64,000 nucleotides of DNA from Gammaproteobacteria bacterium (GCA_032250735.1 JAVVEP010000016.1:1-64000), one strand, 5' to 3'. Numbered from the stretch's first letter, positions 25,528 through 35,107 are shown. A program made the numbers and translations. The notes: generated from the sequence alone by a model not told the origin.

Positions 25528-26865
25528 ATGATGATCAAGAATTTCCCACAGTGGTTTGAGCATTTACAGCGGGTGCTCTGGATTTCCGATGCAGAGCGGA
25601 TGTCCAGGCCGCAGGCGCTGGCCCTGGTTGCCGCACGCATCCTGTATCGTGTGGTTGAAGATTTCATGCGCGGACAACTTACCCTGCGTGCCATGAGCCT
25701 GGTTTACACCACCTTGCTCTCGATGGTGCCGCTGTTGGCACTGAGCTTTTCGCTGCTCAAGGCCTTTGGGGTGCATAACCAGATCGAACCGCTGTTGCTG
25801 AATTTTCTTGCCCCGCTGGGCGAAAAGAGCGTCGAGATGACGACGCAGATTGTGCGCTTTGTGGAAAACATCGGCGTTGGCGTGCTGGGTTTCCTGGGCC
25901 TGCTGTTGCTGATCTACACGGTGGTGTCATTGTTGCAGAAGGTGGAAGAGGCCTTCAATTTTATCTGGCATGTGTCCAGTCTGCGCAACCTCCCGCAGCG
26001 CCTGAGCGGTTATCTCAGCGTGGTAATGGTGGGGCCGATGCTGATAGTAACGGCCCTGGGTATTACGGCATCGGTTATGAGCAGCGCCCTGGTCACTGAA
26101 CTGCTGGCCATCGAACCATTTGGCAGCCTGTTCTATGTGCTGAGCAAGGTGTTGCCCTACCTGCTGGTGATCGTCGCCTTTACGCTGACCTATCTGATCA
26201 TCCCCAACACGACCGTGCACTGGCGTAGCGCCCTGATCGGCGGCACGATTGCGGGCGTGCTGTGGGAGACGGTGGGTTGGGGCTTTGCCTCGTTTATTGT
26301 CGGCTCGGCAAAATACACGGCGGTCTATTCAGGCTTTGCCATCGTGATTCTGTTTCTGTTGTGGCTGTACCTGAACTGGCTGGTGTTGTTGCTGGGATCG
26401 AGTATCGCCTTTTATCATCAGAATCCCGGTTATCAGACCAGCAGCGGTGCCCGCGCCCGGCTGGGCTTGCGACATCAGGCGGTCATGGCGCTGGAGATCA
26501 TGCGCCGGCTGGGGCAAGGTTTTCATGGCGGCGACAACCGATGGACGGTGGATGCTCTGGCGGCGGAATTCGCCTTGCCTATGGAGACGGTTGATGAGGT
26601 GGTGTCGAGGCTGATCGCGCACAGACTGGTGGTGAAGGCCGGGGATGACTCTTCGCAGCTGATGCCGGGCCGGGATCTGGAAACCATTTTAGTGAAGCAG
26701 GTGCTCGATGTGGTGAGCGGGGATTCCCTGCCAGGGCAGGAAACAACCCTGCATGCCGGGCAGCCGGTGCTGGATATTATGGAGCAGATCGATGCCCTGA
26801 CCGCTGAGCACCTCGCTCAGTTGAGCGTCAGGGATATCATCGAGTCCTCAGCCCTGCCGAAATAA
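25528..26865 (+). CDS. YihY/UPF0761 family inner membrane protein
   Basis: A 445-residue protein with about six transmembrane helices in residues 45-300, with the typical LRAMSLVYTTLLSMVPLLAL, TYLIIPNTTVHWRSALIGG and FASFIVGSAKYTAVYSGFAI. A soluble C-terminal extension of about 140 residues (from LGLRHQAVMALEIMRRLG) resembles a winged-helix-like domain. The family was once called ribonuclease BN in error; the real role is unknown. It is convergent with fccB, ending 5 bases from its stop. Confidence 0.88.
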   Translation: MMIKNFPQWFEHLQRVLWISDAERMSRPQALALVAARILYRVVEDFMRGQLTLRAMSLVYTTLLSMVPLLALSFSLLKAFGVHNQIEPLLLNFLAPLGEKSVEMTTQIVRFVENIGVGVLGFLGLLLLIYTVVSLLQKVEEAFNFIWHVSSLRNLPQRLSGYLSVVMVGPMLIVTALGITASVMSSALVTELLAIEPFGSLFYVLSKVLPYLLVIVAFTLTYLIIPNTTVHWRSALIGGTIAGVLWETVGWGFASFIVGSAKYTAVYSGFAIVILFLLWLYLNWLVLLLGSSIAFYHQNPGYQTSSGARARLGLRHQAVMALEIMRRLGQGFHGGDNRWTVDALAAEFALPMETVDEVVSRLIAHRLVVKAGDDSSQLMPGRDLETILVKQVLDVVSGDSLPGQETTLHAGQPVLDIMEQIDALTAEHLAQLSVRDIIESSALPK

Positions 26866-26870
26866 AACCG

Positions 26871-28151
26871 TCAGGAAAAAATATCCGCAGTAATGGCCTT
26901 GTACCAGCCCTCGGCGTAGAGGGCCTCCATACGTCGGGTCTCTCTTGGCGCATCGCGCGGACCGACGCCACCCGCACCCTCCACCGGCATGATGACGTTG
27001 TCGGTAAGCCGGTAGACCGCGGCCACTGAAATACCGTAGTCCGGTGTCACCAGGCTATAGCAGGTATTTACCCAGGACGAGGTGCCGACACTTTCACCAC
27101 GCAGTTCGGCGGCGATTTCGGCGGCGCAGGCCTTGGCCTGGCTGCTGGCGGCATAACCTGATTTAGGCATTTTACCCGCAATACTGGCGTCACCAATGAC
27201 GTGGATATTTTTGTGCAGGGTCGAGGCGAAGGTTTTCTGGTTGACAGGGCACCAGCCTTTCTCGTCGGTCAGGCCGCTGCTATGCGTAATGGCGGCGGCG
27301 GTCTGTGGCGGAATGATATTGATGACGGCAGCCTTATGCGCCTCGTCCCCCGTATGCACCGACATCTGCCTGGTATCGACACGCGTCACCTTGCCGCCCT
27401 GAGAACCGGGCACCCACTCAATATGGTCCGGATAGAATTCATCCCAGGCATCCTGAAATAGCGGCTGCTTGGAGAATTTATCCTTCGCATCAAGAATCAG
27501 AACCTTGGAGCGGGGTTTATGCTGTTTCAGATAATGGGCGATGAGGCTGGCGCGTTCATATGGCCCCGGTGGACACCGAAAGGGGTCTGCGGGGGCGGCG
27601 ATGATGACGACACCGCCATTGGGCATGGCTTCCAGCTGCTTGCGCAACAGGGTGGTCTGTGCTCCCGCCTGCCAGGCGTGTGGCATGACCTGGCTGGCGG
27701 CCTGGTCATAGGCCTCGATCGCATTCCACTGAAAATCGATGCCCGGTGACAAAACCAGCCGATCATACGCCAGTGTTTTGCCGCCTGCGGTGTGAACCTT
27801 TTTGCTATCGGGGTCTATGGTTTTGACGCTATCGTGGACGATATCGACGCCGTGCACTGTGCGTAATTTTTCATAGTTATGGGTAATGAAGCCGATCTTT
27901 TTCAGCCCCCCAATCACGGCATTGCTGAAGGGGCAGGTGATAAAGGTCGGTTCGGGTGCAATCAGGGTGACGGTAAGTGAAGGATCAAAACGTTTAAGAT
28001 ATTTTGCACAGGTGGCACCGCCAAAGCCTCCGCCCACAACAATAATCCGGGCGCTGGACCGGGAGAACGAGAGCGAGGGCATGCCGAATGCGCTCAGCGC
28101 GGATGCAGCCCCTAACCACTGTAAAAAACGGCGACGGTCCAAGGTGTTCAT
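26871..28151 (-). CDS. fccB: Flavocytochrome c sulfide dehydrogenase, flavoprotein subunit
   Basis: A 426-residue periplasmic FAD enzyme that oxidises sulfide (HS-) and passes electrons to its cytochrome subunit. A Tat signal (RRRFLQW) precedes the FAD motif VVGGGFGGAT. Key cysteines fit the Allochromatium FccB pattern: C73 in ITCPFSNAV (covalent FAD), C193 in FRCPPGPYER and C364 in NTCYSLVTPDYG (active-site disulfide); the alignment was made by eye. AGGAGG stands 6 bases before ATG 28151, so the 15 upstream codons are excluded. It is cotranscribed with fccA, 66 bases upstream. Confidence 0.92.
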   Translation of the reverse strand: MNTLDRRRFLQWLGAASALSAFGMPSLSFSRSSARIIVVGGGFGGATCAKYLKRFDPSLTVTLIAPEPTFITCPFSNAVIGGLKKIGFITHNYEKLRTVHGVDIVHDSVKTIDPDSKKVHTAGGKTLAYDRLVLSPGIDFQWNAIEAYDQAASQVMPHAWQAGAQTTLLRKQLEAMPNGGVVIIAAPADPFRCPPGPYERASLIAHYLKQHKPRSKVLILDAKDKFSKQPLFQDAWDEFYPDHIEWVPGSQGGKVTRVDTRQMSVHTGDEAHKAAVINIIPPQTAAAITHSSGLTDEKGWCPVNQKTFASTLHKNIHVIGDASIAGKMPKSGYAASSQAKACAAEIAAELRGESVGTSSWVNTCYSLVTPDYGISVAAVYRLTDNVIMPVEGAGGVGPRDAPRETRRMEALYAEGWYKAITADIFS

Positions 28152-28217
28152 GATGCACCTCCTGGTGTTGTTATTGCCGTAACTGCAAATAAACAACTGC
28201 CAATAAATAGCCTGATG

Positions 28218-28529
28218 TTAACGGCCGGCCTCAAAGTACCCGGCCATGAGTTTGATCTCCTCATCGGTGTAGCCCTTGGCGATGCGATTCATGACGGTGC
28301 CCTGGCGCTGGTCCGTCTTGAAGGCCTGCATGGCGGAGATGATGTAGCTGCCGGGCAGGCCTTTCAGGGGGGGTATCGGTCCCGGGCTGGCGCCATCCGG
28401 GCCATGGCAGCCTGCGCAGGGATTGGCCAGCATGGCCGGCCGGTAGTCGGTGGCAAGGCTGTTGCCTGTGGTGAACAGGAACAGGCCGCCAACGAGGGCA
28501 ATCAGGGTTTTATGATTTTTTTGTTTCAT
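28218..28529 (-). CDS. fccA: Flavocytochrome c sulfide dehydrogenase, cytochrome c subunit (monoheme)
   Basis: A 103-residue class I c-type cytochrome with a Sec signal peptide (LIALVGGLFLFTTGNSLA), one heme site CAGCH, and a likely Met axial ligand in the GTVMNRIAKGY segment. It accepts electrons from FccB in the periplasm. Some purple sulfur bacteria have a diheme FccA about twice as long; this is the short monoheme type. The ATG at 28529 has GGGGGAG upstream. It is the first gene of the fccAB pair. Confidence 0.9.
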   Translation of the reverse strand: MKQKNHKTLIALVGGLFLFTTGNSLATDYRPAMLANPCAGCHGPDGASPGPIPPLKGLPGSYIISAMQAFKTDQRQGTVMNRIAKGYTDEEIKLMAGYFEAGR

Positions 28530-28879
28530 GACGTCAGCTCCCCCGTATTCATCGTTATCGGTACGAATCAAACTGATGATGGTGGTCAAGATCATGTTTC
28601 TATAGGTCGAGGCCATGTTGGGACGACAGTGAGACCACGTTGAGACTTCATTGAGACTTCATTGAGACTATGCATAAAGGTTCATGCTCTATCCCGCATG
28701 CCATATGTTGGATACCTTGTTCGATACCTTGTTCGATACCTTGTTCGATACCTTGTTCGATACCTTGCCGGATCATGTGCTTTTGTGAGGCTTGAAACCA
28801 TTTTTTTAATCTATTTTAGCTATAGACCATAACAATGGGTTTTGCACCCTGTTGAAGCACTAAATTTTTCCCAAGGGGC
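28530..28879. other. Intergenic region with two short tandem arrays
   Basis: This 350-base gap separates fccA and the antiporter gene, both on the minus strand. It holds an 11-base array (GAGACTTCATT and variants, about four units, 28631-28672) and a 12-base array (GATACCTTGTTC, four perfect units plus one variant, 28711-28770). No gene is seen. The fccAB promoter must lie here but no clear hexamer pair stands out. Confidence 0.85.
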
Positions 28880-30049
28880 TCAGTCTCGTCGGAGGCTGTC
28901 GTCGATGGCAATGGGTGTCGGGTAGTGCCTTACGATGACGTAGGAAGAGACGATAAATGTCAGCAGGGTGGCCAGCTGAATAAGGGCAGATGCCGCGTCA
29001 CTGATGATGTGCAATTCCAGTGCGAGCACGGCAATCAATAACGAAAACTCGCTGATCTGACCAAGACGAACGCCGATTTCGCTGGAGCGATCCGCTGCCT
29101 CGCCGGAGCCGCGCAACAACCAGCGAAACGCCAGAGGTTTTCCCAGCAGCACAAGGGCGGCCAGCAGGATGGCGGGAATAAAAATGGTCGACAACATTCG
29201 CAGTTCAAAGCTGGCGCCCAGTGAAAAAAAGAAAATAATCAGAAAGAAGTCTCGCAAGGGCTTCAGGCTTTCACCGACAAATAGCGCAATGGGGTTTCGG
29301 GCCAGGGCGACCCCGGCGAGAAAGGCGCCAATCTCGGTGGAAAGTCCCATCGCTGCGGCAAGTTGGGCAAATCCCAGGCACCAGGCAATGACCAGAAGAA
29401 AGATATATTCCTGGATTTTATCGAAGCGGGCGACGAGTCGGAGCAGGATGTAGCGTTCCAATAGATAGGCGATGCCGATGAGTGCGGGCAGCGCGGCTAT
29501 TCTCAGCACGATCTCTACCCAGGGGAGGCCGCCCTGGCCGGCGGTCTGTAACAATAGCAGGATGATGATGGCGATGATGTCCTGTAACAGCAAAATGCTG
29601 ATGATGATTTCGCCGCTGCGTTTGTGGTGCAATACCGTTGTCGGCAACAGTTTCAGGCCAATGATGGTGCTGGAAAAGGTGAGGCTGGCGCCGATAATCA
29701 GGCATTCGGTGGGGGTGAATCCGAATGCCCAGCCGACACCGGCGCCGACAATGGCAAACAATATCGAGCTTACGCCGGTGACCAGGGTGGTTTTCTGAAT
29801 CAGCGGAATCAGCTTGGCGAGTGGCAGGTTGAGGCCGAGCAAGAACAGCAGAAACATGATGCCGACGTGGGAGATTTGTTGGATCAACACCGGGTCGCTG
29901 ACCAGCCCCAGCACTGACGGGCCAAATAAGACACCCAGAAAAATGTAGGCGACCAGCAGTGCCTGGCGGGCGTACAGGGCGATCGTGGCGGCTATGGCGG
30001 CACCGACAAAGATCAGGAAAATGGTGAATACGAGGGGGTGTTGGTGCAT
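28880..30049 (-). CDS. CPA2-family cation:proton antiporter (KefB-like, membrane domain only)
   Basis: A 389-residue polytopic protein with about 12 helices. It has typical CPA2 segments: ALLVAYIFLGVLFGPSVLG near the N-terminus, GASLTFSSTIIGLKLL, ILLLQDIIAIIILLLL, and GAFLAGVALARNP. It would exchange K+ or Na+ for H+ across the inner membrane. It lacks the C-terminal TrkA-N/RCK domain of KefB/KefC, so regulation by NAD(H) or glutathione is not expected from this chain. Substrate ion is uncertain. Confidence 0.9.
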   Translation of the reverse strand: MHQHPLVFTIFLIFVGAAIAATIALYARQALLVAYIFLGVLFGPSVLGLVSDPVLIQQISHVGIMFLLFLLGLNLPLAKLIPLIQKTTLVTGVSSILFAIVGAGVGWAFGFTPTECLIIGASLTFSSTIIGLKLLPTTVLHHKRSGEIIISILLLQDIIAIIILLLLQTAGQGGLPWVEIVLRIAALPALIGIAYLLERYILLRLVARFDKIQEYIFLLVIAWCLGFAQLAAAMGLSTEIGAFLAGVALARNPIALFVGESLKPLRDFFLIIFFFSLGASFELRMLSTIFIPAILLAALVLLGKPLAFRWLLRGSGEAADRSSEIGVRLGQISEFSLLIAVLALELHIISDAASALIQLATLLTFIVSSYVIVRHYPTPIAIDDSLRRD

Positions 30050-30196
30050 GATTTGCGATACGTGGTTTTTAGTATCACTAAAGGTAGTCTATCTGCCACT
30101 AAAGCGATAGCCAAAATCAGCGGCTTATCGGATCAGGTCGCGCCGATCGTGCGCACGTTAATCTGCGGCTGTTTTTCTTAATCAAGGGGGCGAAAA

Positions 30197-30382
30197 ATGA
30201 TGGATGAACAAGAGGGCCGGTGTGTCGTGGTGACGGATATTCGTATGCCATTTCTGTCGATGGTGGTGTTCATGGTGAAGTGGGTGGTGGCATCTATTCC
30301 GGCATTTATCATCCTGTCGATTATTGGCAGCATCATAATGATGCTGTTTGGTGGAATGATGGGCGGCATGAGCCGCTTTTAG
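30197..30382 (+). CDS. Small membrane protein of unknown function
   Basis: A 61-residue protein with a short polar N-terminus and a long hydrophobic C-terminal part (ASIPAFIILSIIGSIIMMLF) ending GGMMGGMSRF, Met- and Gly-rich. A strong ribosome binding site (AAGGGGG, 6 bases before the ATG) supports translation. It stands alone between the divergent antiporter gene and the convergent ppc. I do not recognise a family. Confidence 0.6.
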   Translation: MMDEQEGRCVVVTDIRMPFLSMVVFMVKWVVASIPAFIILSIIGSIIMMLFGGMMGGMSRF

Positions 30383-30461
30383 CGAGAAGGGTGATGCCGA
30401 AAATAGCGGACCAGTGCCTGGAGGGTATAAACCCCAATTCTCTAATCCGCTTTTTTCAGGG

Positions 30462-33281
30462 CTAGCCGGTGTTGCGCATGCCCGCAGCAATCGCATTAAT
30501 GGAACGCAGTAGCGGATTGAGCCAGTTCTCGCGTTGCTCGTCGCTCAGCGTCTCGTCACGGTAGCGTCTTAACAGGGTGAGCTGAATATGGTTCAGGGGG
30601 TCGAGGTAGGGATTGCGGCGCGTCAATGACAGCTCCAGCACCGGGTTCTCTTCCAGTAGGCGTTGTGAGTCCGTGATCTCCAGTACCTGCCTTACGGTAC
30701 GCGTGTATTCTTCGAGGAATATCCGGTAAACCCGTTCACCGGTCTGCTTGTTCACGCACAGTCCCGCATACTCTTTGGCGATGTTCGGCTCCGCCTTGAA
30801 CAGGGCCATCTGTGTGTTGCTGAGCAGGGCGCGAAAGAAGGGCCACTGCTGGTACATCTTTTGTAATCGCTCCAGACAGCCGGGATCATTTTGTCGACAC
30901 TGTTCCAGTGCGGCACCAATGCCGAACCAGGCCGGCAGGGTATGACGCGACTGCGCCCAGCCAAACACCCAGGCGATGGCGCGGACCGAGGTCTTGGCGC
31001 GATCACCCTTATTCCGATGCGAGGGGCGTGAGCCGATGTTCATCAGGCCGATTTCGCTGACCGGTGTGGCTTCGTAGAAATAATCCAGAAAGCCTTCGGT
31101 GTGATCGGTCAGCTGGCGATAGCTGGCCTCGCCGGTTTTGGCCAATTCATTCATGGTGGTCAGATAATCCTGGCGCTCCGGGGTGGTGGGCTGGACCAGG
31201 TTGGCGCTGGCCTTGATCAGCCCGGTGAGCCCCATGGTGAGTTCATAGACTGCGGTTTCCCGATTGCTGTATTTGAAGGACAGCACCTCACCCTGTTCAG
31301 TGAACTTGATCTGGCCATGCACCGTGCCCTCGGGTTGCGACAGAATCGCCTCGTGGGTCGGGCCGCCACCACGGCCGATGGTGCCGCCACGGCCGTGGAA
31401 CAGGCGGCAGCGCACGCCGTGCTGGTTGGTCAATTGGGTGACGCGTTGCTGTGCCTCGTACAGGTTCCACACCGAGGCGAGGATGCCGCCATCTTTACAG
31501 GAGTCGGAATATCCCAGCATGATTTCCTGCAGGTTGCCGACCTGCTTCAGCATGGCTGAGTAGGTTGGGTTGTCGAGTAGCGTGCTCATCACCGGTTCGA
31601 TATGAGTCAGATCTTCGATGGTTTCGAATAACGGGGCGATGCGAATTGCGCATTCGGCTTTGCCGTTGTGATAGCCGGCCAGACCCGCGAGCCGTGCCAT
31701 GAATAATACTTCCATTACATGACTGGCTTCATGGGTCATGGAAATGACATAACTGCCAAAAGCTTTTTGACTGACCTCGTCTCTCATTTGTACCATTACC
31801 CGGAATACATCCAGTGTTTCCTGTGTGGTCTCACTGAGTCCGGCGCGTTCTGTATCGATGCCATCAGGGTCCTGAATAGCCTTTTCCAGCGCGGCGAGGC
31901 GGGCGCTTTCGTCTAGCGACAAATAGTCAATATTGATCTGCTGGAAAATCTCGGCAACCGCTTCGCTGTGACGTGTGGATTCCTGGCGTATATCAAGACG
32001 CAGGCAATAAAAGCCAAATGTCTCAGCGAGACGAATCAGGTCTTTGAGTCTGCCGTCGGCGATACGTTTGTCGCCATGGCTGACCAATGATTCATAGATG
32101 GTTTTAAGGTCGGTCAGGAATTCTTTTTCGGACGGATAACGGTCGGCAATGTGTGCATCACCGCGCTCGTGACGTTTATGTAATTTGTCCTTGAGCGCCA
32201 CCAGATTGCGCTCAAGGCGATAACGCATGATGCTCAGCTTGCGGCGATACGGTTCATGGCGAAAACGTTCCGGTTTGTCGGCAAAGCTCTGCTCCATGTA
32301 CTGTTCATCGCGCTTGAGGCTTTCCTGCATCGCCACGGTGGGCGTGCATAGTCTGTCGGAATGGGTCAGTAACTCGATGAGTTCGGGGATACGGTTGAGG
32401 TACTCCAGCAAGATGGTTTGTGACTGCAGACGCACCGCCATGGCCGTGGTGTCCGGTTTGACGTTGGGGTTGCCATCGCGGTCACCACCGATCCAGGAAC
32501 CGAAGCGTAAGAAGCTGGGGATAGTGACTTTCGGATTGCCTTCTGGCGTTCTACCGCAGACGCGCAACGCGGCGTTTTCAAAATTTCGATAGGTGTTGGG
32601 AACCGCATCAAACAGGCATTCATTGAAATAGCTGAGCCCGTAACCAATTTCGTCTTTAACGCGGGGACGAATGGTGCGGACTTCGTCGGTCTTCCACAGA
32701 ATCTGGATCTGGCTTTCCAGCTTGTCGATCAGCTCTATTTTATCCAGTTTGGTGAGCCGGGTATCGTTGAGCTCTTCATTGGTCTCAAAGATGCGGCGCT
32801 GCGCATCCATGATGGTGCGACGCTTGGCCTCGGTGGGATGGGCGGTGATGACGGGAATATAGGCCAGCTGATTCAGCAGGATCTGTAATTGTTCGGGATT
32901 GATTCCCTGATCGCGCAGCTCGCGCAGGGTGGCGTCAAACGAACCGGTCCAGAGGCTCTCGGTGCTGCCTATCTGGCGAAGCTGTTTGCGACGCTGATGG
33001 TGCTGGTACGATTCCTCGGCGAGGTTGGTGAGGCTGAAATAGGTGCTAAAGGCCCGCACGACATGCACCAGACTTTCCGAAGACAGACCTTCAATCAGTT
33101 GATTAAGGCGACGACGTTTGGCGGGATTATCATTTTTCCGAAGATTGATGTAGCCCTTGCGCAGGGTCTCAACCGCGGATAACACATCTCTACCTTCCTG
33201 CTCGTGCAGAATGTTGCCTAAAAGGGTGCCCAGTAGTTTCACGCGCGAACGCAGGGCCTTGTCGTCAGTCTTCAATGCCAT
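30462..33281 (-). CDS. ppc: Phosphoenolpyruvate carboxylase
   Basis: A 939-residue anaplerotic enzyme making oxaloacetate from PEP and bicarbonate. The catalytic motifs are clear: VITAHPTEAKRRT (active-site His), GSWIGGDRDGNP, LFHGRGGTIGRGGGPTHEAI, and a C-terminus ending RNTG, matching the conserved QNTG tail. ATG 33281 is chosen; a TTG 11 codons upstream (33314) is less likely. Together with the TCA enzymes it fits carbon flow into oxaloacetate in an autotroph or facultative organism. Confidence 0.97.
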   Translation of the reverse strand: MALKTDDKALRSRVKLLGTLLGNILHEQEGRDVLSAVETLRKGYINLRKNDNPAKRRRLNQLIEGLSSESLVHVVRAFSTYFSLTNLAEESYQHHQRRKQLRQIGSTESLWTGSFDATLRELRDQGINPEQLQILLNQLAYIPVITAHPTEAKRRTIMDAQRRIFETNEELNDTRLTKLDKIELIDKLESQIQILWKTDEVRTIRPRVKDEIGYGLSYFNECLFDAVPNTYRNFENAALRVCGRTPEGNPKVTIPSFLRFGSWIGGDRDGNPNVKPDTTAMAVRLQSQTILLEYLNRIPELIELLTHSDRLCTPTVAMQESLKRDEQYMEQSFADKPERFRHEPYRRKLSIMRYRLERNLVALKDKLHKRHERGDAHIADRYPSEKEFLTDLKTIYESLVSHGDKRIADGRLKDLIRLAETFGFYCLRLDIRQESTRHSEAVAEIFQQINIDYLSLDESARLAALEKAIQDPDGIDTERAGLSETTQETLDVFRVMVQMRDEVSQKAFGSYVISMTHEASHVMEVLFMARLAGLAGYHNGKAECAIRIAPLFETIEDLTHIEPVMSTLLDNPTYSAMLKQVGNLQEIMLGYSDSCKDGGILASVWNLYEAQQRVTQLTNQHGVRCRLFHGRGGTIGRGGGPTHEAILSQPEGTVHGQIKFTEQGEVLSFKYSNRETAVYELTMGLTGLIKASANLVQPTTPERQDYLTTMNELAKTGEASYRQLTDHTEGFLDYFYEATPVSEIGLMNIGSRPSHRNKGDRAKTSVRAIAWVFGWAQSRHTLPAWFGIGAALEQCRQNDPGCLERLQKMYQQWPFFRALLSNTQMALFKAEPNIAKEYAGLCVNKQTGERVYRIFLEEYTRTVRQVLEITDSQRLLEENPVLELSLTRRNPYLDPLNHIQLTLLRRYRDETLSDEQRENWLNPLLRSINAIAAGMRNTG

Positions 33282-33588
33282 ATGTGATAAAGTCCAAAAC
33301 CCGGTCGCCGGCAAACCGGAGGCTGGCGGGGAACCGTGTTTTTTTTTGGTGTTGTCAGTAAGTTTCGACCAACTTGATCAACCCCTTGTCTGGATCCTTT
33401 CGAGGTCCCTTTCTGGTGGTCAGTTGGACGAACAGCCGCGCATTATACCTGATACGGGGACATTACAGTCCCTTGACTTGGTGGGTGGGCTGAGGTAGCG
33501 GGAATCGACGTTGGGTGAAGGGCATCCTTATTCTCTGTGTTTCAATCCCTGTGTCCCAGTAATAAATTATGTTTTGTGAGGGTTTGTT
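33282..33588. promoter_or_regulatory. Divergent intergenic region; likely ppc promoter
   Basis: On the minus strand a perfect TATAAT -10 box occurs at 33447-33442, about 165 bases upstream of the ppc start; no strong -35 hexamer is seen at the right distance. A small inverted repeat GGGAC..GTCCC (33457-33472) lies just upstream of it. The rest of the 307 bases shows no gene. Confidence 0.4.
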
Positions 33589-33822
33589 ATGCGATGGTTA
33601 GAGAAAATCCCGCTGGTGCCGCTGATCCTGGCCGCCATTTTTATGGGGCTGGCGCCGTTTGTCCCTCAACCCCATCTATGGGAAAAGCTGACGATGTTAG
33701 TGGATGGTTCGCTAACGAAACCAGTGGATATATTTGATCTGTTATGGCATTCGGCATTACCCATTCTGCTCGTGGTGAAAGTGGTGCTGGCGCGCCGGCA
33801 ACGGGTGGCGGGTGTGAAATAA
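33589..33822 (+). CDS. Small two-helix membrane protein
   Basis: A 77-residue protein with two hydrophobic segments (LVPLILAAIFMGLAPF and LPILLVVKVVLA) joined by a loop containing PHLWEKLTMLVDGSL and PVDIFDLLWH. Similar small proteins exist in other sulfur-oxidising gammaproteobacteria, from memory sometimes annotated as RND transporter, which the size does not support. GAGGG precedes the ATG at good distance. It ends before a bidirectional terminator. Confidence 0.65.
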   Translation: MRWLEKIPLVPLILAAIFMGLAPFVPQPHLWEKLTMLVDGSLTKPVDIFDLLWHSALPILLVVKVVLARRQRVAGVK

Positions 33823-33840
33823 CTCGTACTAGCGTACGCA

Positions 33841-33866
33841 AAAAGCCCCGCAGTGCGGGGCTTTTT
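33841..33866. terminator. Bidirectional Rho-independent terminator
   Basis: AAAAGCCCCGCAGTGCGGGG followed by CTTTTT forms a GC-rich stem with an A-tract on one side and a T-tract on the other. It serves the small membrane protein gene (plus) and the DUF2892 gene (minus), which converge here. Confidence 0.9.
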
Positions 33867-33885
33867 GGCAATGAGGTGAATGACC

Positions 33886-34191
33886 TTAGTGTGGATGGAG
33901 CATGTGATCGATCTGGTTCGGCAGGGTGCTACAGGTATTGCGCTTATCCATTCCACAGGATTTTGTGCGGAATATCGCATAGACCGGACACCAGCCGAGG
34001 ATGCCGGACAGCAAAGGAAAAACGCCGAGCAGGGGCAGCATCGCAAACCATAGGCTGACCGATTCAACAGGGTAGAAAAACCAGCTACCGACCATCGCTA
34101 AACCGACCAGTATCCGCACGCTTCGATCGATCAGGCCAATATTTTGCAGGGCATTGCTGTTTTGCAGTGATTTATCGATGAGCTGAGCCAT
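33886..34191 (-). CDS. DUF2892 (YgaP-like) membrane protein
   Basis: A 101-residue protein with the DUF2892 pattern NIGLIDRSVRILVGLAMV, a second helix (LWFAMLPLLGVFPLLSGILG) and the motif GWCPVYAIF that ends such domains. In YgaP this module anchors a rhodanese; here no rhodanese is attached. GGAGGTG sits 6 bases before ATG 34191, so 34 further upstream codons are excluded. In sulfur oxidisers such stand-alone proteins are common, but the function is not established. Confidence 0.85.
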   Translation of the reverse strand: MAQLIDKSLQNSNALQNIGLIDRSVRILVGLAMVGSWFFYPVESVSLWFAMLPLLGVFPLLSGILGWCPVYAIFRTKSCGMDKRNTCSTLPNQIDHMLHPH

Positions 34192-34879
34192 AAAAACACC
34201 TCCATTACATACATGATGCCAGTGGATGGGCAGGCCGTCCGGGGTCTTATGTCCTGATTGATAGACAAGATACCGCAGACGACTTGTGTCCACCCGGATG
34301 AGCCGCGGCGACAGACGATATTCGCCAGGGTTTCATTATTTGCCAGCCTGAACTTGCCAACCTGTACTTGCCAACCCTGAACTTGCCAACCTAAGAACGG
34401 CCGATAAGTACATCGTTGCTGTGGCATCGATAAGCTTTATCGACATGTTAAATAAAGCGTAGTCGATGTGATGTCAGTGACAAGCGATTTGCCCAGGGAA
34501 TGATTTTGGGGCGCAGAAAAAATACTTATGTGTTTTTCTCAAGTATTGTGCGGGATGGTCGGTGTGAGGGGGGAATGCATTTTCAAAATCAAAGGGACGT
34601 GCGCGGCCATAGACGGCGAAGCCGGGATTGGTGGACGAAAAACCCGGTTGAAGATAAGTGTTTGGCTTAAGTGAATTTTTGGTTCATAGTCAGTATTTTC
34701 AGAGGATTGCAATGAAATTGACAATTGTCTAGAGTTGCCAACTGCGCGTCTGAGCGTGTCCGGCGGCTTGCCGATTCATCGATGTCGCGGGGCCGTGATC
34801 TACAATAGGAATTGTGGAATGACGTGTTTCATTGGTTGGTTTGTTAGTCAGACCAGTAAAGGAATAAGAGGTTGAGATT
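34192..34879. other. 688-base intergenic region upstream of cold shock gene
   Basis: No protein gene is supported. It contains a 14-15-base tandem array (TGCCAACCTGTACT and variants, four units, 34341-34397), a perfect palindrome-like element TCGATAAGCTTTATCGA (34427-34443), and TTGACAATTGTC (34718-34729), whose core GACAATTGTC is a 10-base palindrome and which includes a perfect TTGACA. No good -10 box follows at 17 bases. A long leader for the cold shock mRNA is possible, as in cspA. Confidence 0.6.
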
Positions 34880-35107
34880 ATGCAATCAGGAACAGTGAAG
34901 TGGTTTAATAACGCCAAGGGTTACGGGTTTATTGTGCCGGAGGATGGCGGGGAAGATGTCTTCGTTCATTATTCGACGATTGATGGCGCAGGCTTCAAGA
35001 CCTTGAAAGAAGGTCAGCCGGTAAAATTCGAGATATTAAGCAGTCCCCGTGGCGTGCAGACCACGCGCGTGATCGGGCCGGAAGGCGACCCTTCAAGCCA
35101 CAATTAA
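34880..35107 (+). CDS. Cold shock domain protein
   Basis: A 75-residue CspA-family protein, a single five-stranded OB fold binding single-stranded RNA/DNA. RNP1 is KGYGFI and RNP2 is VFVHYS, preceded by GTVKWFNNA. It carries a short tail ([10 protein letters not shown]) beyond the usual end. Such proteins melt RNA structure and act as chaperones. Several cold-shock paralogues usually exist in a genome, so no specific symbol is given. Confidence 0.95.
   Translation: MQSGTVKWFNNAKGYGFIVPEDGGEDVFVHYSTIDGAGFKTLKEGQPVKFEILSSPRGVQTTRVIGPEGDPSSHN

Noticed and set aside
28711-28770. CRISPR-like array
   Set aside because: The units are 12 bases in direct contact, without spacers, and no cas gene is near.
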